A DNA stretch of 64,000 nt from Clostridium sp. KNHs205 (lineage in GTDB: Bacteria > Bacillota > Clostridia > Lachnospirales > Lachnospiraceae), in contig NZ_JNLE01000005.1 in NCBI RefSeq assembly GCF_000702945.1, forward strand, positions 1,426,001 through 1,490,000, in the 5' to 3' direction. Positions within the stretch are counted from its first letter, which is position 1; every line of letters begins with the position of its first letter. The notes under the pieces were generated by a model, which worked only from the letters and a program-made list of their open reading frames with translations, was not told the origin of the DNA and searched no databases. Positions 1-8,933 of this stretch are shown in pieces. The translations under genes and the position numbers were made by a program.

Positions 1-359
1 CAGTGTTTCTTGTTGCACAGGTTGCAGACTACTTCTTATGATAACCACTAAAAAACATTTCTTAACAGCTGTGCCCAAGATTTTCAAAAACAAGTTAAAC
101 TTTAATCCTATATACGTGGTGCTTGAAGCCGATTTATCTTCACCAATCTATTTCCATTTTATATGTCTTCTGAAAGATTTTCAGAAAATAAAGAACAATT
201 ATAATATAAGGAAGTGTTTAAAAAGCTACAATTCATTATAATGTGAGTTTACTTATAAATCAATACATATGTCATGAAATTTTTATTGTGGAAATTAAAA
301 ATCTATGAAGTTTTTTTACTTTTTTAAAATTTCTACTGGATTTCTTGAAGCAAAGATAG
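1..359. other. AT-rich intergenic stretch, no supported gene
   Basis: I see no convincing gene here. Short open frames reach the left edge (one ends with a stop near position 41), so the tail of a gene lying to the left is possible but unprovable. The 67-codon frame starting at 38 has no ribosome site and a composition like random AT-rich DNA. Confidence 0.5.
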
Positions 360-365
360 TATAAT
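336..365 (+). promoter_or_regulatory. Putative sigma-A promoter of pyrG
   Basis: A consensus TATAAT lies at 360-365, with a weak CTGGAT-like -35 about 17-18 bp upstream. Transcription would start near 372, giving a leader of about 110 nt that contains the hairpin at 392-442. Confidence 0.5.
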
Positions 366-391
366 AGCTGTTGATTGTTTAAAATTAGGAC

Positions 392-442
392 AATGCCTTA
401 AAACGATGACTAGCAGGTACATCGAGTGTTTAAGGCGTTTTT
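392..442 (+). promoter_or_regulatory. Attenuator-like terminator hairpin in the pyrG leader
   Basis: GCCTTAAA (395-402) pairs with TTTAAGGC (429-436), and CGATG (404-408) pairs with CATCG (420-424). The stem is followed by TTTTT at 438-442. It lies between the putative promoter and the pyrG ribosome site, so it would terminate pyrG's own leader transcript. pyrG leaders of Gram-positive bacteria are often controlled by CTP-sensitive attenuation. The GGGC-type start used in Bacillus is not evident here, so the mechanism is open. Confidence 0.6.
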
Positions 443-481
443 CATTATACCATATAGAAAGATCAAAGGAGGATTCATGTA

Positions 482-2089
482 ATGGGTGTCAAATATGTTT
501 TTGTTACCGGTGGTGTTGTTTCAGGATTAGGCAAGGGTATAACCGCAGCTTCCTTAGGACGATTATTAAAAGAGCGGGGTTATAAGGTGACAATGCAGAA
601 ATTCGATCCTTATATAAATATCGACCCAGGAACCATGAACCCCATTCAGCATGGAGAAGTATTTGTAACTGATGACGGTGCAGAAACAGATTTGGATTTA
701 GGACATTATGAACGCTTCATTGATGAAAGCCTTACTAAAAAATCCAATGTAACCACCGGTAAAATATATTGGTCCGTTCTTTCCAAAGAGCGCAGGGGCG
801 ACTTCGGCGGAGGAACCGTACAGGTAATTCCTCATATTACAAACGAAATCAAGAATCGCTTCTATCACGATGACAAATGCGAAGACACCCAGATTGCCAT
901 CATTGAAGTAGGCGGTACAGTTGGTGACATAGAAAGCCAGCCCTTCCTGGAAGCTATTCGTCAGTTCCAGCATGATGTAGGCCATGAAAATGCTCTTCTG
1001 ATCCACGTTACTCTGATTCCTTATCTGAGAGCATCCGGCGAAATGAAGACAAAACCCACCCAGGCAAGTGTAAAAGAGCTTCAGGGTATGGGTATCCGTC
1101 CGGATATCATTGTATGCCGTACTGAGGTCCCCTTAGAACCGGGTATCAAAGAGAAAATAGCACTTTTCTGTAATGTTCCCAGCAACCATGTAATTCAGAA
1201 CCTGGATGTAGAGACCCTTTACGAAGCCCCCCTTGCTATGGAAAAGGAACATCTTGCAAATATTGCATGTGAATGTCTGAAACTTGATTGTCCTACTCCT
1301 GATTTAAGTGCTTGGGAGAACATGGTAGAGGCTCTCAAGCATCCGGAAAAAGAGGTTACAATTGCACTGGTTGGAAAGTATACTCAGCTCCATGATGCTT
1401 ACATCAGTGTTGTAGAATCCCTAAAACATGGTGCAGTTCCTCATAAAGCATCCGTTAATATTAAATGGATTCCTTCTGAAACATTAACCGATGAAAATGC
1501 TGCGGGAATTTTAGAAGGTGTACATGGTATATTAGTTCCCGGAGGTTTCGGTGACAGAGGTATAGAAGGTAAAATTTCAGCAATTCGTTATGCCCGTGAA
1601 AACAATGTGCCTTTCCTTGGACTTTGCCTTGGAATGCAGCTTGCAATCGTAGAATTCTCCCGTAATGTTATCGGCTTTGCTGATGCTCACAGTGTTGAGT
1701 TAGATCCAGCCACTACTCATCCGGTTATTCACTTAATGCCTGAGCAGGACGGTATCGAAGATATCGGCGGTACCTTAAGACTTGGTTCTTATCCCTGTGT
1801 ATTAGATGAAACAAGCAAGGCCTTTGAATTATATGGCGATAAGATCATACACGAGCGTCACAGACATCGTTATGAAGTAAATAACTATTATCGTGAGGAC
1901 TTCATTAAGAACGGTATAAAGTTATCCGGTTTATCACCTGACGGGCGCATCGTTGAGATGATGGAGTTAAGTGACCATCCCTGGTTTATTGCAACACAGG
2001 CTCATCCTGAATTTAAGTCAAGACCTAACAGGCCACATCCTTTGTTTGATGGATTTGTGGGTGCTGCGATTAAGAAGCTTGAGAAGTAG
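482..2089 (+). CDS. pyrG: CTP synthase
   Basis: Cytosolic enzyme that makes CTP from UTP, ATP and glutamine, the last step of de novo pyrimidine nucleotide synthesis. The 535 residues match the usual length. The N-terminal synthetase domain shows the GGVVSGLGKG nucleotide loop near residue 10 and the KFDPYINIDPGTMNP segment. The C-terminal class I glutaminase shows PGGFGDRG, the nucleophile motif GLCLGMQ near residue 380 and a QAHPEF segment near residue 510. AAAGGAGG lies 9 nt upstream of the start. It is monocistronic, with an attenuator-like leader hairpin and a strong terminator. CTP is also the activating nucleotide for the cytidylyltransferases in the downstream glycan island, but a functional link is only inference. 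Confidence 0.98.
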   Translation: MGVKYVFVTGGVVSGLGKGITAASLGRLLKERGYKVTMQKFDPYINIDPGTMNPIQHGEVFVTDDGAETDLDLGHYERFIDESLTKKSNVTTGKIYWSVLSKERRGDFGGGTVQVIPHITNEIKNRFYHDDKCEDTQIAIIEVGGTVGDIESQPFLEAIRQFQHDVGHENALLIHVTLIPYLRASGEMKTKPTQASVKELQGMGIRPDIIVCRTEVPLEPGIKEKIALFCNVPSNHVIQNLDVETLYEAPLAMEKEHLANIACECLKLDCPTPDLSAWENMVEALKHPEKEVTIALVGKYTQLHDAYISVVESLKHGAVPHKASVNIKWIPSETLTDENAAGILEGVHGILVPGGFGDRGIEGKISAIRYARENNVPFLGLCLGMQLAIVEFSRNVIGFADAHSVELDPATTHPVIHLMPEQDGIEDIGGTLRLGSYPCVLDETSKAFELYGDKIIHERHRHRYEVNNYYREDFIKNGIKLSGLSPDGRIVEMMELSDHPWFIATQAHPEFKSRPNRPHPLFDGFVGAAIKKLEK

Positions 2090-2215
2090 TAATTTTAAGT
2101 AAGTATTGTGGACTTGATATAGTATCTGGTTGCTACTTCATGAGGAAGCTTGAGAAGAAGCAATTTGAACTGGTATGGTAAAGTCTATAAAGTATCTGAT
2201 AGTTGTTTCATGAAG
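2075..2215 (+). repeat. Diverged ~70-bp tandem duplication including the pyrG 3' end
   Basis: Unit 1 (2075-2145) starts at AAGCTTGAGAAG, the codons just before the pyrG stop. Unit 2 (2146-2215) starts with the same 12 bases and keeps matching segments such as AGTATCTG and TTTCATGA at corresponding places. The second copy is non-coding. Confidence 0.65.
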
Positions 2216-2327
2216 AATGTAATTTATAAGTAGACTTAGAGTAATATTTATAACGTTAATAATTACTGTATAAGACTATTGATATGAAGTTAATAAAGGT
2301 TAAAACATAAATTAAGTGTAAACGAAT

Positions 2328-2398
2328 GCCGCTTTAAGGTCTGATATGCCCCCTGTCAAATAGATAGGGGGCATATCAGTATCATTATAGCGGCTTTC
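2328..2398. terminator. Large nested hairpin terminator after pyrG
   Basis: CTGATATGCCCCCT (2341-2354) pairs with AGGGGGCATATCAG (2366-2379). This is enclosed by GCCGCT (2328-2333) pairing with AGCGGC (2389-2394), followed by a short T-run. It lies between convergent pyrG and lspA and may act on both strands. Confidence 0.8.
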
Positions 2399-2492
2399 TT
2401 ATTATTTGTTCAGCAACCGTCAAATAAGTCAGTGTCTATAAAAATAGCCAACCTTCTTATTTCGAGGCAATATTAGTTGCCATTTGTTATTA

Positions 2493-2546
2493 TTTCATTA
2501 TTATTTGATTGATAACATCTTTCATTATTATTTGGTTGATAACATC
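2493..2546. repeat. 27-bp direct tandem repeat, two copies
   Basis: Copies at 2493-2519 and 2520-2546 differ at a single base (TTTGATTG versus TTTGGTTG). They lie immediately downstream of the lspA-like stop codon on the minus strand. Confidence 0.85.
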
Positions 2547-2551
2547 CTACT

Positions 2552-3004
2552 TTACTTTTTAAAAAGTGAATGCACAGCTACAAAAAATGAACCAATAAAT
2601 ATTACGATATCTGAAATGTTAAATACAATTTTCTTTAAAAACTTAAAGCTAAAATAATCAACCACATATCCTCTGGTTATTCGGTCATAAACATTACTCA
2701 AAGCACCTCCTAGTATGAGGGAAAGGGCAAACTTAAGTAATCTGTCACCTTTTTTGGGAAGCAGGAACAGGAAAACCAGAAGTATTATTCCAAGCAGGGT
2801 TAAGGATATATTCTTTACAAGTTTTGCATCCTTTTCCAGGAAATTGAGCATAGCTCCTTTATTGTGATAACGTTCCAGGATGATGTTTCCATTAAATATT
2901 TCTTCCTTTTTGTGCATTTCCTTATTGTCTTCAATGTATTTTTTTATTTTAATCTCCAGTAAAAAAATAATTGCTGCGATGGTTATATAAATCAACTGCT
3001 CCAC
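2552..3004 (-). CDS. lspA: Signal peptidase II family protein (LspA-like)
   Basis: Prolipoprotein signal peptidase is a membrane aspartyl protease that removes lipoprotein signal peptides. This 150-residue protein has the expected size and four hydrophobic segments (about residues 2-18, 65-82, 87-104 and 127-146). The two catalytic-Asp regions are visible: SNVYDR near residue 105 and FNISDIVIFIG near residue 128. The long charged stretch between the first two membrane segments (KKYIEDNKEMHKKEE) is less typical, so it may be a divergent paralogue rather than the housekeeping copy. A good GGAGG ribosome site precedes the start, and it is transcribed alone towards pyrG. Confidence 0.8.
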   Translation of the reverse strand: MEQLIYITIAAIIFLLEIKIKKYIEDNKEMHKKEEIFNGNIILERYHNKGAMLNFLEKDAKLVKNISLTLLGIILLVFLFLLPKKGDRLLKFALSLILGGALSNVYDRITRGYVVDYFSFKFLKKIVFNISDIVIFIGSFFVAVHSLFKK

Positions 3005-3125
3005 CTCCTGTTGGTTGTTATGTTGTCATTGTTAGTTTCATTAAGCATTATCTCTTATCATTATTACATTGACTTATTTGTATATTGGTTCTTATTTAAA
3101 TTTATTAATCTAATTTTTATTTATT

Positions 3126-3325
3126 TCCTTTAGTCGAAAAGGAAATCCATATGATAATGCATGTATTGATTCCTTCCATTGCGTCCTAAAGAAGGAAGAG
3201 TTCAATCATCATAAATACAGATTTCAATGCTGTCCGCAAGGTTGTATTTGAATCGAATCCTGGTACAATAGAAAAGGATTCAAAGTGATTATTTGACTCC
3301 ACAGGCTACTCATGAGGCTACCTAA
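3126..3325 (+). pseudogene. Decayed IS3-family transposase (OrfB C-terminal fragment)
   Basis: Reading the + strand with two frame changes gives the classic C-terminal pattern of IS3/IS150-type OrfB integrase. SRKGNPYDNACIDSF and HCVLKKEEFNHHKY are in one frame (from 3132), FNAVRKVVFE is in a second, then IESWYNRK, then RIQSDYLTPQATHEAT with a stop at 3323-3325. The YDNA, LKKEE, WYNRKR and YLTP landmarks are in family order. No upstream transposase domain or terminal inverted repeats were seen, so this is an old, inactive remnant. Confidence 0.8.
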
Positions 3326-3501
3326 GCGGCATCAAAAATAAATTTTTTGTGTCTACGTTATTAACACAAGTCCAACTTATATTTATCTATTTTATTAATT
3401 TAAATAAGTATAGCAAATTATTCCATACCAATCAATAGAAACAAAAATATTATATAATAATTTAGTCATATAGTATCATGCATTTAATTTAATTGTTCTT
3501 A

Positions 3502-4524
3502 TCAGCTAAACTCTTTTCGCAACTCCACTGCCTGCTGCCTGTATAAGAGGGCTTGTTCAATAGTTCCACCTTTTTCATAACAGTCAGCTAATCTATCAAC
3601 AGGATAATCTTTACTATAGCGGATATTTAGCTCCGCCTCTGTTTCATATGCTGCATTCATAAACCATATAGCAGCTTCCTGATAGTCCTCATTGCTAAAA
3701 TAAAACTCGCCCAAGTCATAACATACCTCTGCACTTGCATTACCCGATGCCAGGTTTTTCAAAGCATGCTTTAGTATAAGCGCAGGGTCATTTTTTATAC
3801 GTCCACAGCGTACTAATACACATTGTATTGCCTTTAACTGTTCAGGAGCTAGATTACTCTCTAAAACATTTATAAAATATGGCTCTGCTTTTAGAAAATC
3901 TTCATTATCTCCTGCTATAAATAATTCTCTGGCATACATACCAAGGAGCTTCTCTGACAAGGTTACCCCTTTATTAATCAGTTTGTTAAAGAAGCTAAAA
4001 TCTCTTGAAGCATGGTTGCTCTCGGGCATATGGATAATTTCGATCTCGCTGTCGTAGATAATGGGATTTATTTGTACTGTTTCGTGTATTGGGTCTACCC
4101 AGGAAAACTGGCGCAGTCGTTTATACAGTTTTGGTCTGTACTCTTTGTCAAAATTATATGTTGTATTGAATTCCAGCTGATTTGTGTAAAACATCTGTAC
4201 AATATCTATTTCAGGTAACAAACATTGTTTTAGTTTGTAAAATCTTTCTCTGTTAATCTCATCAATATACTCATCTGCATCTGCAACATAAATATAATCC
4301 ATGCCTGCTTTTGAAAAGGAGAAGTTCCTGGCAGCTGCAAAGTCGTCTATCCATTGAAAGTCAAAGATCCTGCAATTATATTTCTCTGCGATTAGTTTCG
4401 TATTATCGGTTGAGCCGGTATCTACAAGAATAATTTCATCAACTAAACCATCAAGGCTCTTCAAACACCTGTCCAGGACTCTTTCTTCATTTTTTACAAT
4501 CATACATGCACTTATGGTTATCAT
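3502..4524 (-). CDS. Family 2 glycosyltransferase with C-terminal TPR-like region
   Basis: The N-terminal GT-A domain has SACMIVKNEE, the DEIILVDTGSTDNT nucleotide-binding segment and a DADEYID acidic motif near residue 90, typical of family 2 transferases using nucleotide sugars. Residues 200-340 are helical and TPR-like (for example DLGEFYFSNEDYQEAAIWFMNAAY). I place the start at 4524 (MITISACM), which has AAAGGAG six nt upstream; an ATG 10 codons earlier lacks this. A close architectural relative lies at 19077-20156. It is separated from the glycan island by about 700 bp and probably has its own promoter. Acceptor unknown; flagellin or surface glycan is inferred from context. Confidence 0.85.
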   Translation of the reverse strand: MITISACMIVKNEERVLDRCLKSLDGLVDEIILVDTGSTDNTKLIAEKYNCRIFDFQWIDDFAAARNFSFSKAGMDYIYVADADEYIDEINRERFYKLKQCLLPEIDIVQMFYTNQLEFNTTYNFDKEYRPKLYKRLRQFSWVDPIHETVQINPIIYDSEIEIIHMPESNHASRDFSFFNKLINKGVTLSEKLLGMYARELFIAGDNEDFLKAEPYFINVLESNLAPEQLKAIQCVLVRCGRIKNDPALILKHALKNLASGNASAEVCYDLGEFYFSNEDYQEAAIWFMNAAYETEAELNIRYSKDYPVDRLADCYEKGGTIEQALLYRQQAVELRKEFS

Positions 4525-5227
4525 ATGTACTCTCCTTTCAAATGATGTATCCATTTAGGACAAAGGCTTGAAATATCAACGCCTTGAGTCATTTGTTAAA
4601 ATATACATAATATTATTTTGTTTATTGTTTCGTCATTTTATCCTGTATTATGCTATATTTTATGGCAAATCTTACAATTTCAATGTTTTAATACATTTTT
4701 CATATCTTTGCATAAATTATAATCGACATTTATATTTATAAACACTTATTTTTAGACAATCAATAGAAAAAGCCTGTAAATACTGGATTCTTGAGAATTT
4801 TTTCCCGATGTTTGGTTATTTTGTCCATAAAAAGGCAATACCATTGTAAAATTCGCCTAGTACTATGTGCCTATTAGACAAAGCTTTTGTAAATTTATGG
4901 TTGTCATTCTGCACAACTATTCTGGAATTAATCGTCATATTACCAATATTGTACAATCATATTAGTCGTGCTATAATACACATATAGCAAGAACAAACGC
5001 TTGCTAACACTTCTTTATAACTGATGTTCCTATAATTATTTTGTTCTTGCTCCTTTAATTAAGGAACACGGTTTCTACTGCTCTAGATATATCTATAGTG
5101 AATTCGAAATTGGAGTTTTTAGCACGGGGATGGGTTAAAAGCTCCTTTTTCATGTATAAATTGCTTCAGCCTAATTATATAAGCAAATTCTATAGCACTA
5201 TACCTTTCAATCTACAGTTATTGATTT
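4525..5227. other. AT-rich gap with inverted repeats, no gene
   Basis: No coding frame is supported. A 12-bp inverted repeat, AGCAAGAACAAA (4986-4997) with TTTGTTCTTGCT (5040-5051), and a GGAG...CTCC hairpin with a T-run (about 5113-5150, + strand) lie between the end of the glycan island and the lone glycosyltransferase. They may mark the operon end. Confidence 0.5.
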
Positions 5228-6187
5228 CTATAATTCGCTTATCATATCTCTGAACATATCTTCTATGCTTTTTGAAGGTTTCCAACCAAGTGACATCAAT
5301 TTTTGTCCAGAAAGTCGAAGAGTAGTATTTATTGCATATCCATATATGTTGTTATCCGGAATATCATATGTTACCATTATTTTCCCATCTGCTATTTTGC
5401 TAGCTACCAACTCTGCCACCTGTCGAATTGACATAGTATTTTCTTCATTTACTACATTATACGCTTCCCCAGATATTCCCTTTTCAAGGATGGTCATAAT
5501 CCCAACAACAGAATCTTCTATTCCACAATAGTTACCCATTGAATTCCCATGTGTATGAAGAATGATATTATTCCCTGTTTTGGCAGCTTTTGCAAATTGT
5601 GCAAAAACTCTTGTGTCAGATAACAATACGCCACTACCAAAAGTCTGAGCAAGACGTGCAATCTTCACAGGAATGTTATACTCTTTATAGTAAGAATAGC
5701 ATATATTTTCTGCCATACGTTTTCCTAATGGATAACAACTACGAACATTAAAAATATCAATCTCTCCAAGTTCATTCTCTGAAATACGGTTTCCTTCGTT
5801 ACAATCTACTTTCCCATATACCTCCATACTAGATAAATAAACTATGCTCTTTGGCTGATACCTACATGCCAATTTCATAATATTCTGCGTTGTATTTACT
5901 ATACTTTCTATTGTCTCTACTGGGCTTGCTACCATTTTTGATGAATTGGTTATAGCTGCGCAATGAATAATATAGTCCCAACATCCTTGTACCTTCCCTA
6001 CAATATCTTTGCTTGTTAAGTCTGCTTCTATGATTTCTACCTTTTCCCGTATTGAACCCACTTTTGAGGCATCTCGAACAACTATTGATAATTTATCATT
6101 AGAGTTTTTTTCATAAAGATAATCAACTATTTTGCTACCTATGTAACCAGTAGCTCCAGTAATTAAATAATTTTTATTTTCTCTCAT
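5228..6187 (-). CDS. NAD-dependent epimerase/dehydratase (extended SDR)
   Basis: 319 residues with the Rossmann glycine motif ITGATGYIGSK at the N-terminus, the IVYLSSMEVYG strand with its serine, and the catalytic YPLGK (YxxxK) near residue 155. These place it in the extended short-chain dehydrogenase family that modifies nucleotide sugars or reduces activated polyol precursors. Its start overlaps the stop of the HAD gene by one base (TAATG), indicating translational coupling. As last gene of the island it probably supplies one sugar or polyol donor. The substrate cannot be read from sequence. Confidence 0.88.
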   Translation of the reverse strand: MRENKNYLITGATGYIGSKIVDYLYEKNSNDKLSIVVRDASKVGSIREKVEIIEADLTSKDIVGKVQGCWDYIIHCAAITNSSKMVASPVETIESIVNTTQNIMKLACRYQPKSIVYLSSMEVYGKVDCNEGNRISENELGEIDIFNVRSCYPLGKRMAENICYSYYKEYNIPVKIARLAQTFGSGVLLSDTRVFAQFAKAAKTGNNIILHTHGNSMGNYCGIEDSVVGIMTILEKGISGEAYNVVNEENTMSIRQVAELVASKIADGKIMVTYDIPDNNIYGYAINTTLRLSGQKLMSLGWKPSKSIEDMFRDMISEL

Positions 6188-8319
6188 TACATCTCCATTA
6201 AGTTAAAACTTCTATTACAAAACTCATCCACTAACGGATTATCCGCGAAGTAGCTAAGCTCCAACTTTGTATATTGAGAATCAATATATTTAATCAAAGT
6301 ATCTGCAAAATACAAATCAAAAGAAGCAAATTTGCTATTCTGTGATAACAAATCCTTAAAACCATCAAGAATTCCATTCTGGATAATCTTCAAAGACTCC
6401 AATTGACTTTCACTTCTATTTTCTTTTCCAAATACAGGTTCTCCATCGTCATCAAAAGCAACAAGTGTTGGTTCAAATGATGTAAATACATTTTCCATAA
6501 AAAAATACTTACTTATAATAGCTAATTGATTTTCATATACTGAAGTTTCAGGGCATAATGCTCTTATCTTTAGTTTCTCTTTATGCTCATCATATAATCT
6601 GGCAAAATAAAATCCTACGTTCTCCCATTCCATAAACTGTTCCATGGCCATTTGACATGTACCAGATGATACAAAATCAAAAAAACCAATCTTCTTATTT
6701 ACATCAATTTCTTGTTTATTGATATACTTGAGATAATTTTTTTTTACATCATTTGCAAATGAAAAAATATCATCTCTATGACGTAAAATATACTCCACTT
6801 CTGTCTCTTCTTCTATTTCATTCTGTAATTCATACTCTTTTAAACCGAATCGTCTCATCAAGAGTTCCTTAACATTTCCAGCAAATGCAAGTGACGCCGC
6901 ATAATTTATATCATCGTCATTTCTAAGCCCAGCTATCAAACATACGCTCCGAGACGCATAAAAGTACTTATACATCGGTAGATTCACATCTGAATCCAGT
7001 TCTTTTACTATATTTAGAAGTTTTTCTATAAGATATCCATCTCTTGCCCCTAACAAAAGTGTTCCTATCTCTTCCTTTTTACACATATCTATTAGCCAGT
7101 TCACAAAAACTGTTACAATCGGAGTCAAAAAGCTGTATCCCATATCGTACTCAGAGCACAAGGAAAGCTTGCCTTTCGTATGTTCGAAAACAAAGGGATT
7201 ATTGAACTGCTTTGCAATAAACCGTCCAATATAATTTCTATTCGCTAACAATCCCGCATGGTTAATCAAATCATTAGCGACCGAATCTGTAAGCATATCA
7301 TAGGCACTTTTAATATAAAAGCTGTTATCAATACCTGCAATTTGACTCGCCCTAATATCTGCTTCTTCATTATCTCCAATGTGAAGAATTCTCTTCTTTC
7401 CATATTTAGTTCTAAGAATTTCAAACAGACCATTATATTTTGCTACACCTTGTTCATTTGATACAAAAATAGGTATATCGTTTATTAAATAACCGTTTTG
7501 TTCCAAGAATTTTTTCAAGATCTTACTTGAAAAATACATATCTGATGTGATACAAATTGCTTTTCCTTTTCCTTTTGTATAGGAAAAAATATCTATCATT
7601 TTCTTTCTTGCAATTAGACATTTTAATTCCTGATTAATTTCTTCCGACATCCAATCATTCAAAATCTCTGAATTCAATTTAAATGATTTATTTATCTCTA
7701 TATATATTTCCTGAATATTGGGCTGTTTGATTAAATATAAATCCTGTTCCGATTTTATTCTAGCCTTTGCATATCCACCAGCTAATTCTATTCCATATTT
7801 TTCAATGAGAATTTCTTCAACAGATTGAAAAACATCGCGCGGAGTCAGTGATGTTCTCATCAACATGGTATCAAAAATATCAAAGCTCACAACATCAGAT
7901 TTATCAATGAGATCTTTTAATTTTTCCTCCTCAATATTAGTGTATATCTCTGGTAGCCTAGACCACTCTTCATTCTCCAAACTTTGTTTTATGCCATTTA
8001 TATCGAATACCTCAATATTATTTTCTTTACAAAAATCAGAAATTCGCCTATAAATAATTGGCACATTCGATGCTCGTGCAACGATTACTATAACCCGAAC
8101 ACCCAATAACAATGCTTCCTCACAAGTAATTACCATTTTATCGAAAATTGTCTCACCTGTACGCACTTCATCCATTAAACCTACCACATTAAAATTTGGT
8201 AATTCATTTAACACCACCTGTGTGTTCTTCCCCAATCCATAAATCACCATTGGAACTTCTTTATATCGCGTGAAATTTTTAGCAAATGAATCAACAACAA
8301 ATTGAGTTTCATTAATCAT
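6187..8319 (-). CDS. HAD-superfamily protein with N-terminal Rossmann-like module
   Basis: 710 residues. Residues ~20-110 form a small Rossmann-like module (MVIYGLGKNTQVVLNEL, then LMDE) also found in four neighbouring enzymes. Residues ~140-340 are a HAD hydrolase: motif I VSFDIFDTMLMR, motif II ITSDMYF and motif IV HIGDNEEADI. The remaining ~360 residues, beginning near GLLANRNYIGRF, resemble the uncharacterised C-terminal half of large COG5610-type HAD proteins. It overlaps the cytidylyltransferase gene upstream by 4 nt (ATGA) and the epimerase downstream by 1 nt. A role in forming or moving a phosphorylated substituent is inferred. Confidence 0.82.
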   Translation of the reverse strand: MINETQFVVDSFAKNFTRYKEVPMVIYGLGKNTQVVLNELPNFNVVGLMDEVRTGETIFDKMVITCEEALLLGVRVIVIVARASNVPIIYRRISDFCKENNIEVFDINGIKQSLENEEWSRLPEIYTNIEEEKLKDLIDKSDVVSFDIFDTMLMRTSLTPRDVFQSVEEILIEKYGIELAGGYAKARIKSEQDLYLIKQPNIQEIYIEINKSFKLNSEILNDWMSEEINQELKCLIARKKMIDIFSYTKGKGKAICITSDMYFSSKILKKFLEQNGYLINDIPIFVSNEQGVAKYNGLFEILRTKYGKKRILHIGDNEEADIRASQIAGIDNSFYIKSAYDMLTDSVANDLINHAGLLANRNYIGRFIAKQFNNPFVFEHTKGKLSLCSEYDMGYSFLTPIVTVFVNWLIDMCKKEEIGTLLLGARDGYLIEKLLNIVKELDSDVNLPMYKYFYASRSVCLIAGLRNDDDINYAASLAFAGNVKELLMRRFGLKEYELQNEIEEETEVEYILRHRDDIFSFANDVKKNYLKYINKQEIDVNKKIGFFDFVSSGTCQMAMEQFMEWENVGFYFARLYDEHKEKLKIRALCPETSVYENQLAIISKYFFMENVFTSFEPTLVAFDDDGEPVFGKENRSESQLESLKIIQNGILDGFKDLLSQNSKFASFDLYFADTLIKYIDSQYTKLELSYFADNPLVDEFCNRSFNLMEM

Positions 8320-8732
8320 TCTATATCCCCCAAATCTTGTCTTATTGAAGTAGTGCTTATTCCATCTGTATAATCAAAAAATTCCATTGCTACACCATGC
8401 TTCTCAAGAAATCTTCTTTCTTCCTTCCAGTGATTTATATGATCACTTCCCGCAAAATGACAATCATAATGAAATACCTTCCATGCATCAATCTTATCAG
8501 TATTTGTAAAATCAACTTTAACTACTTTATCTACATACCTTATAGCTTCAACTATTGCAGTACGCTCTTCTAACTTGATATATGGCTTTCTTCCCTTATA
8601 ACATTCTATCAACTCATCTGTACATATTCCTACTATCAAAAACTCACATCTCTCTTTTGCTTTTTTTATGAGATTTAAATGACCCATATGAAATAAATCA
8701 AATGACCCCGGAATATAGCCAATATGATACAT
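8316..8732 (-). CDS. TagD/GCT-like cytidylyltransferase
   Basis: 138 residues, the normal size for glycerol-3-phosphate-type cytidylyltransferases. The family signatures are clear: GSFDLFHMGH near residue 10 (the HxGH CTP-binding motif), an RTAIVEAI helix and ISTTSIR near the C-terminus. It should couple CTP to a phosphorylated alcohol, giving CDP-glycerol, CDP-ethanolamine or a similar donor. The exact substrate is not predictable because C. difficile-type flagellar clusters use relatives for other phosphates. The 4-nt overlap with the HAD gene suggests that the two act on the same metabolite. Confidence 0.88.
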   Translation of the reverse strand: MYHIGYIPGSFDLFHMGHLNLIKKAKERCEFLIVGICTDELIECYKGRKPYIKLEERTAIVEAIRYVDKVVKVDFTNTDKIDAWKVFHYDCHFAGSDHINHWKEERRFLEKHGVAMEFFDYTDGISTTSIRQDLGDIE

Positions 8733-8933
8733 AAAGATTACCCCCTTACTTCTTCCGTACTAAAATTTCTACCACATTGTTTTATAAATTTTATAGGTTT
8801 ATGTTCAACTGAACATTAACACTTTTCTCTTTTAGCTATAATGATGTCCCTTATTATACCTATCACCTAATCCCTTACCCTAAATCTCTGCTTTCATCAA
8901 TATACAGAAAACTTCTGGCCGATTGTTTAAAAG

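Noticed and set aside
38..241. 67-codon open frame at the left edge
   Set aside because: No ribosome site and random-like composition.
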